Below are positions 54,141 to 64,000 of a stretch of 64,000 bases of DNA, piece after piece. Under the pieces are notes generated by a model. The model searched no databases. It saw only the letters and a list, made by a program, of their open reading frames with translations, and was not told the origin of the DNA. Each line of letters opens with the position of its first letter. The first letter of the stretch is position 1. The stretch spans positions 102,965,891 to 103,029,890 of the forward strand of contig OX439036.1 in assembly GCA_949317995.1 (NCBI GenBank), given 5' to 3'. The stretch comes from Acholoe squamosa. Taxonomy: Eukaryota > Annelida > Polychaeta > Phyllodocida > Polynoidae. A program made the translations under genes and the position numbers.

Positions 54141-54373
54141 CCGTAATCTCCCGCATAGAAGACGCGTTGCGCGTATAGGACGCACCCCCTTCTTGGGAGA
54201 AGCATTTTCGCGTATAAGACGCACCTCTTAGGTACCAATTTTGTAAATTCAGTACATTTCTATAGTAAAATTACCCCTCGTATAAGACGCACCCCAAATT
54301 TCAGTACATCCTATAAGACCTCCCAGCATATTGTTTGGCGTAGAGGACGTGTCTTATACGCGGGAGATTACGG
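54141..54373 (-). mobile_element. 233-bp TA-target MITE, copy 4
   Basis: CCGTAATCTCCCGCATAGAA ... CGGGAGATTACGG flanked by TA; same length as copies 1 and 3, opposite orientation. Confidence 0.85.
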
Positions 54374-55158
54374 TATCTTTGAAACGATACCCATGTTGAA
54401 ATTGGCCGTGCTAGCCCCCCTTTAATGCACTATTTTGCAAAATTTGTATTTTTTTCTGATTAATGAGGCTTAAACTAGTTGCCGGCGTAGAATATTAATG
54501 GCCGGCGTAGGGCCTTGGGACGCAGGCCAGAATGGCCTGTCATGTCTCATGATCTCAGCTTTCTAATGGTGAAAGAATTTTTCAAATCCAGCCATTAGAA
54601 CCAAAGATGAGGCCATTTTTGTGCAGATGTTTTATATTTGAGTATTTTCCAATTTCTATTAAGTTATATTAAATGAAGTTATGCTAGGTACCTTAGGACA
54701 TTGATATGAATATGGCCTGCATGAGCAGGAAATGGCCTCCGTAGGATGCCAAGATGCAGGCCACATTGGCCTGCGTCAATAAAAAGTTTTCAGCAACACT
54801 GGGCACTAACATGGATTTCATTATAAGTAAAGAAGTTTTCTCACTGAATCGAATACTAACCATAACGATAATCTTCCATTCAAATTCAGGTGACATCTAC
54901 CATGAATCCTTCAGGGATGTAAGTCAGGGTGCTTGAAAAATTCTAAAGATACACAAATAAGTTCTGAATTCATTGTAAATTACTATAAAACTCTGGAAAT
55001 CAAAGAAAATCTAAAGTCATGTTGAATTTTGAAAATTATGAAATCAGGCAAAATTCTGAAAACTTACATCCCTGATCCTTGATCGGAGCCGGGGGCTCTG
55101 CCCCCAAATCCCTGTTACCATTTTGGTTTCAGACGAGATCCTATCTGAATCTAAATAA

Positions 55159-55454
55159 GGGAGTGGTCATTATTTACCAACAGGGGGGGGGGCTGGTGGG
55201 TTCGAGGGGGGCGTAAAAAATTTAGACCCCTCCCGAGGGGAACGCTAAAATATTTTGAACCCTCTTGAGGGGGGGGGGAGCTAAAACAATTTATCCTCTT
55301 TTTAGCAAAAAAGCCTGCGCGCTACTATAGATTAAAGAGGGGTAGGGGGGACACAAAAAATTTTGACTGCCACCAAGGGGTGGGGCGTAAAAGATTTTCG
55401 TCCGTCCGAGCGAAAACACACCACCCCCCCTGTTGATAAATAATGACCACTCCC
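55159..55454. mobile_element. Harbinger-type MITE, copy 2 (TSD TAA)
   Basis: GGGAGTGGTCATTATTTACC ... AAATAATGACCACTCCC with TAA at 55156-55158 and 55455-55457. The interior matches 891-1209. Confidence 0.8.
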
Positions 55455-55459
55455 TAAGT

Positions 55460-56500
55460 GACCCCGGGAACCGCGGCGGTGTCATCATTCGTCTCCGCAC
55501 ACCAGCTCGGAAGGCTAGGCATTTTGTCCAGGCATGACCCCTTTTGCCTGGTGTGACGTTGAGAAACGTTCACCATGTTGAATCACGTTCTTTGACACAG
55601 GTATCGTTCCACTATTGATGATGACATCACTTCAGGTAATACACCGAGATGTACGGATTTAGGACTTGGAGGGCTGTGATTGGTCTATATTAGAGTTCAA
55701 AATCACTGCAAACTTTTAAATAAAGCATAGATAAAATGTTTAACCTGTTGTGATTCAGAATATATGGAGTACAAGGGACAGCTCCTTTGTCTAGGATCCC
55801 AAAATATTTATTTAAAAAAAGGTTGGAAATAATCACTAATTGTGTGCAGTATAGGCCAAAATGGAGATGGGTTCAAACGTATGCTCGTACAGAAAAACTG
55901 CCAGTTTAACTGGGTTGGTGAACGACGTCTGGAGTTGGCACCCAGAGAGGGGGAAAATGTGCCTCTTCATGATTTTGAGTGATTTTGAGTGTTTGAAAGG
56001 TGAAATTCCACTTTTACAGGTGTATGAGTTACATTAAATTATAGTGCAGAATTTTTTGGTGGTCCAAGACCCAAAGCAGCCAACGGTCCAGTTGTATTCT
56101 CCCAGTCGGGTAGCGATTCCCGTGAGCTACGCTGGGGCCCTGCCCATACTCAGCAGTCTGTGAGCAGAGCAGCAGTACCACAGGCGAGTAGGGGCATGTT
56201 CACCATTGCCGTCTATGGCGAGATTGTTTAAATGTCTGATTTCTTCAAATATGCCAAAGATAGGGCTTTGCTGCCTACATATGTTTAAGAATACATATCA
56301 AAGTTTAACATATGTTAATTTGAAGCCATTTTGATAGATACTTTGCTTGCTCTGGGGTGTTAAAGTTGGAGCAGGTGGCCAGTCACTATGCTTCATATAG
56401 CAGAGCACACAGCACCGAGACCTTTGTTTGCAACAACATTGTGGTACATTCATGTGTATTAGATGTAGCGCCACCTATAGGGGGTCAAGATGGGGGGGGG
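55460..56500. other. Intergenic, no gene seen
   Basis: No ORF, RNA gene or tandem repeat supported. Confidence 0.5.
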
Positions 56501-56504
56501 CCCA

Positions 56505-56735
56505 ATGTCACTTGTCGATTTTAAGAGAAACCCATGTTACATGTCACTAAATTTGCAATTTCCCCTGTCCTTGTCACTAAGCTCCATGTCACATGTCGAT
56601 TTTAAGAAAAGCGCATGTCCCATGTCACTATCTTTTTTTCTGGCCTGTTTTTGTCACTAGAACTCCATGTCCTTTGTCGATTTTAAGAAAAGGCCATGTC
56701 ACACTGTCGATTTTAGGGGTCTAGACCCATCCTAT
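56505..56735. repeat. Uninterrupted inverted copy of the 742-1305 repeat
   Basis: Contains TGTCGATTTTAAGAAAAG four times and GTCACTAAGCTCCATGTCAC at the point where the other copy carries the MITE, so it records the empty site. Confidence 0.7.
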
Positions 56736-56739
56736 AGGA

Positions 56740-57625
56740 GGCTCCCTATAGACATCGGCCATTACCGTACAACCGTGCTTCCACCGCGCCTGGATACAGA
56801 AGGCGCTGTGTTCACGGCCTGCGCGACCCCCATACGTCCGTACGTAGCAAATCCCTTTGTTGACATTCGAGTTTGGTACTTTAGAGATGTCCAGATAATA
56901 TTTTAATCTTACGAGGCTACTTTCATGATAGTTATCTAGCAATAGTCAAGAAATGGTTGCTTGATTTTAAGATCTAAAAGAGTAACAGTTGCTTGAAGTC
57001 AGTCAAGAATGGCCTTGAGGAACTGTTGGCCACCATCTTGCTTTTGGGTTGTTTTGATTTGAGCACCTGAAGTCTCAAACCTTTGTGTATAAAAACTGAT
57101 AAATATTGGGATATGACAGAAATTTCTACTACTGGGTATGTAAAATATTTATTCTTGTCAAAACATATAAATACAACTGAACAGTAGTTACAGTGAGAAA
57201 TCTTTTGAAAAATAGAACAAAATGGTTGGTTTGAGGCTCAAGCCACTTCCAGCCACTTTTGGCGGATCCAAATAGCGTGATATCAGTGCCATATAGCGTT
57301 AGCGGCCACTAGGCATGGAGAGCGCCAGCGGGTTTCGGTGTACTGAGTTATAGACCATTTGCCCTACTGCAAGTTTGCCCTAGACCATTCGCTCTACCCC
57401 CCTTGGACCATTCGCCCTACCAGATTTTTAGTTAAAACCATGATAATATCCAGCTCTTCTTATAGAATTTGAAAAATGACAACCCTAGTGATACTTTCCA
57501 TACGCCGTAGAATTAGTGCGAATGGTCCAGGGAGTAGAGCGAATGTGTATGTACAGCGAATAGGTTTTAGAGCGAATTGACCATTTCTCGGTGGGGAGTA
57601 CCATTACCAAAGAGGTAAAATCTAG
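56740..57625. other. Intergenic, no gene seen
   Basis: No supported feature. 57355-57600 repeats CCATTCGCCCTAC / GCGAATGGTCCA motifs in both orientations. Confidence 0.5.
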
Positions 57626-57983
57626 TGTAGAGGTCGGCGGAAAATGTCCTGGATAAAACGGGAGTCGAACCCGGGACCCTCCAACCTGCAGGCGGAAGCT
57701 TTACCGCTGAGCTACTTCCCCGTCTGACATTCTCTACCTTCCATCTACATCTGGATGGGTATAATACACACGTAGGGGGGAGCTACCACCGGATGCCAGC
57801 CCCTGGGGGCTGGGATCTCCAGAAACGGGGCTGCTGGCCTTACGACAGAGCTGGCCCCTACACTCCTCCCTACCTATGGGGGGTAGCTTATACCGGCTGA
57901 CCAGCCCCTGAGGGCTGGTGCAACCGGAACGGGGACAGATGGCATACCGCCATGGACTCACAGCCAGAGCTGGCCCCTACACT
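57626..57983. repeat. 358-bp duplicated unit, copy 1
   Basis: Nearly identical to 58213-58570, which starts 587 bp downstream. It contains a minus-strand tRNA-Cys-like sequence and two perfect 8-bp stem-loops (CCAGCCCC-TG-GGGGCTGG; ACCAGCCC-CTGA-GGGCTGGT). Confidence 0.9.
57650..57721 (-). pseudogene. tRNA-Cys(GCA)-like pseudogene
   Basis: 72 nt with good A box (TAGCTCAGCGG) and B box (GGTTCGACTCC) and anticodon loop CTGCAGG. One mismatch is present in each of the acceptor, D and T stems compared with copy 2, so the cloverleaf is damaged. Confidence 0.6.
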
Positions 57984-58212
57984 CCTCCCAACCAGCTTCA
58001 ACCATGGTGGCCAACCAGCACCAAGCATTCCTCCCAACCAGATCGGTTGGGCTTTATCAAGCAGTGTGAGGCACTCCTGACTTCCCAGTTGACCTACCAG
58101 TACACAGTACTGCCAGGGTCGAAGCGTATCTGCATTATACCGTTCCAGGCACCTACACCGAGTTCTCGTAGTCCCCCCTTGCAGGGCAGGACCAACTCGG
58201 TTTCTCCACCAG

Positions 58213-58570
58213 TGTAGAGATCGGCGGAAAATGTCCTGGAGAAACCGGGAGTCGAACCCGGGACCCTCCAACCTGCAGGCGGAAGCTCTACCGCTGAGCT
58301 ACTTCCCCGTCTGACATTCTCTACCTTCCATCTACATCTGGATCGGTATAATACACACGTAGGGGGGAGCTACCACCGGATGCCAGCCCCTGGGGGCTGG
58401 GATCTCCAGAAACGGGGCTGCTGGCCTTACGGCAGAGCTGGCCCCTACACTCCTCCCTACCTATGGGGGGTAGCTTATACCGGCTGACCAGCCCCTGAGG
58501 GCTGGTGCAACCGGAACGGGGACAGATGGCATACCGCCATGGACTCACAGCCAGAGCTGGCCCCTACACT
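58213..58570. repeat. 358-bp duplicated unit, copy 2
   Basis: Differs from copy 1 at only a handful of sites, most of which fall in the tRNA-like part. Confidence 0.9.
58237..58308 (-). tRNA. tRNA-Cys(GCA)-like gene or tRNA-derived repeat
   Basis: The acceptor stem pairs over 7 bp (two G-U), D stem GCTC/GAGC, T stem CCGGG/CCCGG and four of five anticodon-stem pairs form. The loop CTGCAGG gives anticodon GCA. Both internal promoter boxes are intact and TTTT follows within about ten bases. Residue 73 is A, whereas tRNA-Cys normally has U73, and the anticodon stem has a mismatch, so decoding function is doubtful. Confidence 0.5.
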
Positions 58571-59735
58571 AGTATAAGAGATCCCACTCCGCCGTATTGG
58601 GTGACGCAAGATTGGGCTCCTGAACCACGTTACTCATAGGAGATGGGCCAGCTTGCACCAGGGTGTAAACACAAGGGCTCCCATAGAGCGCAATGTTAAA
58701 CATCGCAACTTGATCGGCAATTTTGAAATGGAAATCTTTGGAATTAAAAATTAATTCTGGTATCTGTAGATAGCTATTAACATGAACTAAATAAGTATCG
58801 AGATCATTTAAAAGAAAAATGAGATGTGCAGCGATCAGCATTCCCGAAACAAAGGACACTTTTGACAATTTGACCCCTCTGTGCTAGGCCTTTCCTCTCA
58901 CAAAGCAGAGTGCTCAGATTCGTAACTTCACTTTCAACTGTCAGTGTGGTTAAACTGAGCCAATAAATAAAAATCTTAAAGTACATACAATTTATATTTA
59001 GGTCATTCTCTGTCATATACTCTGATATGGAAGTTGTGGAAGGAATACAAATAATTATTTTGATAGGGTGAACATGGGTTGTTTTCATGTGTTTCGGTAG
59101 AAAATGCCCAAAATTGACAAGTTGCATGGGCTATCCAAGCTTCCCCCGACAAGACAGTTCACATAAATAATATCTAAACCTAAGAATAAACATCTTTGAG
59201 TCCTGCCCTTTCACCCAGTGGTCGAATTATTTCATTATTCCAAGGATTAATATTTTTAAATAGGTTTGGAAAATGTGTTGTTTAACATTGACATTGCTAG
59301 GCACTGAAATACCTCCACTGTGTAAGTCTGCTGCAGGAGAGGTGTGAAACTGTGATAAAGCTGAAACTGGGTAGTGTTAAACTCTCCTTTCTTTGCAAGC
59401 TTATTCTGAAGCTATTTACTGGAGGATCTTTACAAACAAGGGCTCATTTTAACAGGCTTGGCCCGACCTTAAAAATGAGTATTTTTTGTACAAGGTTGAA
59501 TACAGGGAATTTTGCCTTTGATCCCATCAAAGTTCAACCAAAAGTTTAGAACCATTTTATGATGAGAAGATCATTGAGCACCTAAAAATAAATGGTTCCC
59601 ACCTGTTCTTTGGTTAAAAATGATCTAGAAAATGTTTTCTTTTTCTTTTTCTAAGGGGCTGCAGAATGTTTGACAGACCCTGCAAACTTTTTGGGCGAGA
59701 TTATCTCTGGACACTTGTCCCAAACTCCCCAAAGT
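58571..59735. other. No gene seen
   Basis: A/T-rich with short unrelated ORFs and no recognisable repeat. Confidence 0.5.
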
Positions 59736-60296
59736 TGGGCACTTACCTATCAATTAAGACCTTATTGTATTTATTTTATATGGTGGGAAATTGATAGCTA
59801 TGATAAAAATAAGTGGTTTTGCTTTTTAAATGAAGTTATTATGTCAATTTGAATGGAAGTTATGATCATTCAAACATCCTGAGTCAAAGACGATATTCTG
59901 CCGTGGTTCAGTCAGAGCGCACAGTTCAAGAGAAAAGATTACATCAAAAATTTGCTTTTACATTGTTTGTTTATGATAAAATGTATCATTATTTACATTC
60001 TTGAGGATATATCTTGCTTATCTGAAAAGAAAATTGCCCAAAATAATCATTTTAGTGATCTAGTATACCTTGGATTCATCTTGCTTGATCACAAAATTAG
60101 ATCCAAATTAAACTCTTAACTATGGAAGAATTCTGGGTCTGATTTGGTACCTTTGACGAGTCGTAATTCCACTTAAAATTGACATAGAGACTTCATTTAA
60201 AAAGCAAATCCACTTCTTGTCTCAAGATCCATCCATTAATCATTAGATAGGTTTAATGGGATAAAGTCTTGAAATATTAGGTAAGTGCCTAACATT
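59736..60296. repeat. Large imperfect inverted repeat
   Basis: 59736-59860 matches the reverse complement of about 60176-60296 (shared GCTTTTTAAATGAAGT and GGCACTTACCTA). Weaker similarity continues inward. It is a foldback of ~560 bp with a ~315-bp centre. Confidence 0.6.
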
Positions 60297-60901
60297 GCGC
60301 TCTAATATGGGAGGCCCCCACATCTACACCCTGGCTGCACACTGGGTCCCTGGGCGTGCCGACAACCCCGTCACAACGTTAAACCTATGCCATAATATGG
60401 GAGGCAGCGGAAGTACTCCGTCTTACTAACCCCAACATTCATCCGTCGGTCTTTGCCATTACCGACATGGAGAATGGGCAAATGTATCTATTATCGCCCA
60501 GGAGTGCTAATTTCAATTTCGATAGTCGATTTAAAGGCGTTTTGTAGTTCATAGCTAGTTCTTACGCAGTTCTTACTCCTACCTTCAAGTTCCTTCTGCA
60601 TCTTTCTTAGTTAATGGCAGCGATTCATCAAATCTATTGAGTCTTCAGGTAGAAATAAAAGGAACAAGTTTTTCAAGTTTGTTTTCTAGTCTGTCCAGCA
60701 GGCGGTAGAGGGCGCGCAAGGTGCGCGGAAGAGTGCAGGATACCGATGACAGCGGTTTAACTAGTCCTCAGGGCTAGAGCGCCTGCCGCGTCCGTGCTGA
60801 CCTAGAATTTGGCTGGTCCCGCTGCCCAACCTCCCACGCTCGGTATAGGCGTAGACGTATATGCTTGTATACCTCTACGGTATAGGGCAGGTAGCTAGCA
60901 A

Positions 60902-61020
60902 CTTCAAGCATTGGCATTTTCTAAATATCGGTATTGGCGAGTGAAGCGCGCGCATGGGCATGCACATGCGCGTGCTTCACTCGCCTATACCAAGGCTTTG
61001 TACTTTGCCAATGTTTGAAG
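60902..61020. repeat. ~120-nt hairpin
   Basis: A core of 27-bp arms (60930-60956 and 60965-60991; 25 of 27 paired) with an 8-base loop, extended outwards by a weaker match (CTTCAAGCATTGGC / GCCAATGTTTGAAG). Confidence 0.8.
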
Positions 61021-61214
61021 AGTGATATGCAAATCATAATTTATGATAATGATATTCTGGTCACGTGTTAGCTCTACTAGAACTCGTGACGTCATAAGGT
61101 CAGTTAGTAGCTACCAGCGGGCATATCGCATCGATCCCGCAGTGGTACCAGCGAAACCTAGAATACCCGCAGGCTATGCGGGGACTGCCGCGGTGAGTGG
61201 TAGGTGCGAGGGTT

Positions 61215-62520
61215 TGGGGCCTAGTCCTAAGGACTAAATAGTAGCCCCCAGGGCTATACCTCGCGTACTTAGCACTAAGGGTGTAGTCAGACTTGAAGGA
61301 TAGTAGTCCTAGGGACTAACATGTAGTTCTCAGGACAAGACCTTAAACCTGGGGACTACATTCATAGTCCCAACTATATTAGACATAAATGAATGAATTC
61401 ATATTCCTTAGGACCAACTATTAGTCCTGAGGACTAGGCAAATACTCTATCACATTTTTAGTCCTCACGACCTAACAGGTAGCCCCCAGGACTACGGATC
61501 TATTCCTGAGGACAAGTTTCAAGTCCCTAGGACTAAAGCAGAACTAGACAAGTGATCCTGTGAATGCGGGCCTGTAGTCCCCAGGGCCACATCTCTAGCT
61601 TCAAGGACTATGTTTTAGTCCCCAGGACTAGGCGCATCTGTCCTAACTAAGGACTGTACCTTTAGTCCTTGGGACTAAGGCACTCAGTCCCAGGAGCACC
61701 TCTTTATACTCTAGTCAACATATTTGTATCGTTTATAGTCACCTGGGACTACAAACTCAGTCCTATAGGACTATATTGCAGTCCTTATGACTGCTCAGTA
61801 CACTCCAGGACTACAGTATTACATTTTAGTCCCCAATCTGCAGAACAAGTTATGGTTTCCTCGGGACCGATTCTAGTCCTAGAGACTACCTGTTTAGTCC
61901 TGAGGACTAAAAACATACTGGCTTAGTCCTCAGGGCTTGAATTAGGCCCGAGGATTATGCCTCTAGTCCCCAGGACCAATTAAAGGTGTAGTCCATGAGA
62001 TGCGGTGATAGTCCTGGGGGACTAAAATGAAGTCCTCAGGACTATATGTCTAGTCCCTAGGACTAAAGGTCAGGACTAACATCTAATCATCTTGAATGTG
62101 TAGTGGACTTCCCGAGGACTAAAGTCTATTTTCCTCAGGACTACATCTTTCGTCTCTAGGACTAAAGATCTAGTCCGAAGGACATAGGATTTAGACCTAA
62201 GGACTAAAGATTTAGTCCTAAGGACTGTTTATTAATCCCTAGGACTATCATTCCAGGCTGAAAAAATACACTGAAAGTCCCAGGGACTACAGATAATAGT
62301 CCTGGGACTTTACTTTAGTTCTGAGGACTAGGTAAGTATATATTTAGTCCTCAGGACCAAACAGAGGTAGCCCTGGGACTATGAATCTAGTCCCCAGGGG
62401 AACATGACTGATTCTCTAGTCTTGGGGACTACAGATATAATGGTTTAGTCCTGGACTGACTAGTCCTGAGGACCACTATACAGTCCTCAGGCCTAATTTT
62501 CTATCCCAGGGACTATGGAA
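61215..62520. repeat. Array of ~45 short palindromes
   Basis: TAGTCCYNAGGACTA-like imperfect palindromes recur roughly every 25-30 bp with unlike spacers. Variants often change both arms together, for example AGTCCTAAGGACT versus AGCCCCCAGGGCT. Confidence 0.85.
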
Positions 62521-62549
62521 CACTTGAATTCAAAGCACATTGAGTTAAG

Positions 62550-63015
62550 TAAGGCTATCCCCAAAAGGCATAAAGGCTAAAGCTGACTCCTCACTTTAAC
62601 TACTCCTCTCAGTGCCTACTTTCCTTAGTCTACCTATCCTCAATCTGCAAATCATTTAGTTTACCTATCCCTCATGGTGACTATCCCTCAGGCCTTCATG
62701 TCTACTCTATATTGTTCACCTGAGCCCTAATGGTTAACAGTGCATTCCTTATTGGATCTACTATTTTAAGTCTACAGGCCTACCTTAATAATGCCTATCA
62801 TAAAGCCTGCCTATCCCTCATGATGCCTATCCCCCAGCCTGCATATCACTTATGCTTACTTTACATATCCCTCAGCCTCTTGAATTATCATGCTTATCTG
62901 TATATGTCTCACCATGCTTATCATTATGCTAGCTTTCTATCCAACTTGCTTCACACCCCTCTTGATGTTTATTCCTCTCTTCCTATCCCCCACGCTGCAT
63001 ATCACTCATGCTATA
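62550..63015. repeat. Degenerate CCTATCCCTCAG repeat
   Basis: Loose tandem motifs such as CCTATCCCTCATG and GCCTATCC. A reverse-complement array (CTGAAGGATAGG) lies at 63860-63965, so the two flank the A/T-rich block. Confidence 0.6.
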
Positions 63016-63845
63016 CCATTTGGAAAAAAAAAATTTTTAAGGTTAAAAAAGTTCTCTCTATGTTCCTAAATTATTCAAATGTTTGTTTAAAACATGCACT
63101 AAAAAACTTTTTTAATGTTATATAAAAAGGTTTTATATTAGGTAAAAAACGAAAACAAACATTAAAAAGCATTTTACAAACATTAAACAGATGTTGAAAA
63201 ACAAACATCAGAAGACATCTAATAGTGTTCAAAAGTTTTTAAATGTACATATTTTCAACTTAAAAATAAACGTTTTTCTTTTTGCATATTTTTCTACCCA
63301 AACCTATTTCAAACATTTGAAAACATTAAAAAAAATGTCTTTTTGCCATATGGGATCTATTCCACTTAGACAAAAAACATTTTTCATGTCAAACAAATGT
63401 TCATTTCAGCATCTTAAGTTTGTTTTAAACATAGATAAAACATGTGATCCAAAAATGTTTTTTAAACCTTTACTTGGTTAGTTAGACTAAGGGATCCCAC
63501 TTGGCTAAAAAATGTTTTTCTAACTTTAAAATAACGTTTTTATTTGGTTCCTAAGTTTACCAAATGCTTTTTCACCATTGAAATAACGTCAAAACATGTG
63601 CTCAAAAAAACATTTCTTCATATATTATAAAAATGTTTTGTTTTATTTCAGATTAAAAAAATGTTTTTTGACGTAAATAAACGTAACAAAGATGTAAATA
63701 CAAAACTTTTTTTTTTAGCATTGAAAAAAATTGAAAACTAGTTAGGAAACATGTTTTTAATGTTTTTTCAATGTTTTTTAACCAACAATTTTACCTAAAC
63801 CTAATGAAAGCGTTTGCAAACTTGGAAAACAACATTTTTTGCCAA
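63016..63845. repeat. A/T-rich foldback block
   Basis: Bounded by CTATACCATTTGG at the left and CCAAGTGGGATATATACC at the right. The interior repeats the CCACTTGGCTAAAAAATGTTTTT motif in both orientations. Probably a MITE-like element; the ORFs are low complexity. Confidence 0.5.
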
Positions 63846-64000
63846 GTGGGATATATACCATGAAGGATAGGCAACCTGAAGGATAGGTAAACTGAAGGAT
63901 ATGTATTATGGATGATAGGTAGATGTATGGTTGAGGTAGACTGTTGGATTGATACCCTAGGGGATAGGTTGACTTAGATTTAGTCATCATAATGAAGATT

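Noticed and set aside
61215..62520. CRISPR array
   Set aside because: Repeats are imperfect short palindromes of variable sequence and spacing in a eukaryotic genome, with no cas genes.

Overview
This is eukaryotic DNA from an animal. It has long introns with GT/AG splice sites, AATAAA polyadenylation signals and dense transposable elements. Two host genes are readable and converge. On the plus strand, an 11-exon sorting nexin closest to SNX30 runs from 1510 to 31291. On the minus strand, an orthologue of SREK1IP1 (zinc knuckle plus Lys/Ser-rich tail) has four readable coding exons between 45485 and 51634; its first coding exon was not found. The repeats (SINEs ending in a CGTTAAAC...ACTCACTC tail, a LINE with an (ATTGA)n tail, a tandem-repeat-cored Helentron-like insert) fit a marine invertebrate, perhaps a lophotrochozoan. 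I cannot name the species.

Layout. 1-1509: upstream flank, with a repeat split by a TWA-target MITE. 1510-9742: SNX30 exons 1-5; introns 1-4 hold a 765-bp inverted-repeat element, a SINE, several minisatellites and two copies of a 233-bp TA-target MITE. 9743-25134: intron 5, 15.4 kb, holding a LINE tail and a young Ty3-type LTR retrotransposon in the same orientation as the gene (10692-24824, TSD CAAA). 25135-31291: SNX30 exons 6-11, then a 3' UTR to about 32225. 32.2-39.6 kb: intergenic, with a cluster of foldback elements. 39.6-43.3 kb: a dead minus-strand LINE broken by a SINE and a MITE. 45.3-51.6 kb: SREK1IP1. 51.7-64 kb: no convincing host exon, but many repeats, duplicated tRNA-Cys-like sequences, large hairpins, and a 1.3-kb array of short palindromes.

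The most unusual object is the LTR retrotransposon. Gag (11194-13920) and Pol (to 18605) overlap in the -1 frame at a GGAAAAC heptamer, followed after 5 nt by a 12-bp stem-loop, which looks like a frameshift signal. Between pol and the 3' LTR lie 3 kb containing a separate expression unit: two CCAAT boxes, a TATA box and an initiator; then a leader with stem-loops about 50 nt apart whose stems vary but stay paired while the loop stays CTGAGT-like; then a 499-codon ORF with no envelope features. The 5' LTR has lost the 26 bp that carry its TATA box. The 3' LTR is split by a 2.7-kb insertion with Helentron-like ends. I did no database search; family assignments come from motifs, and novelty is inferred.
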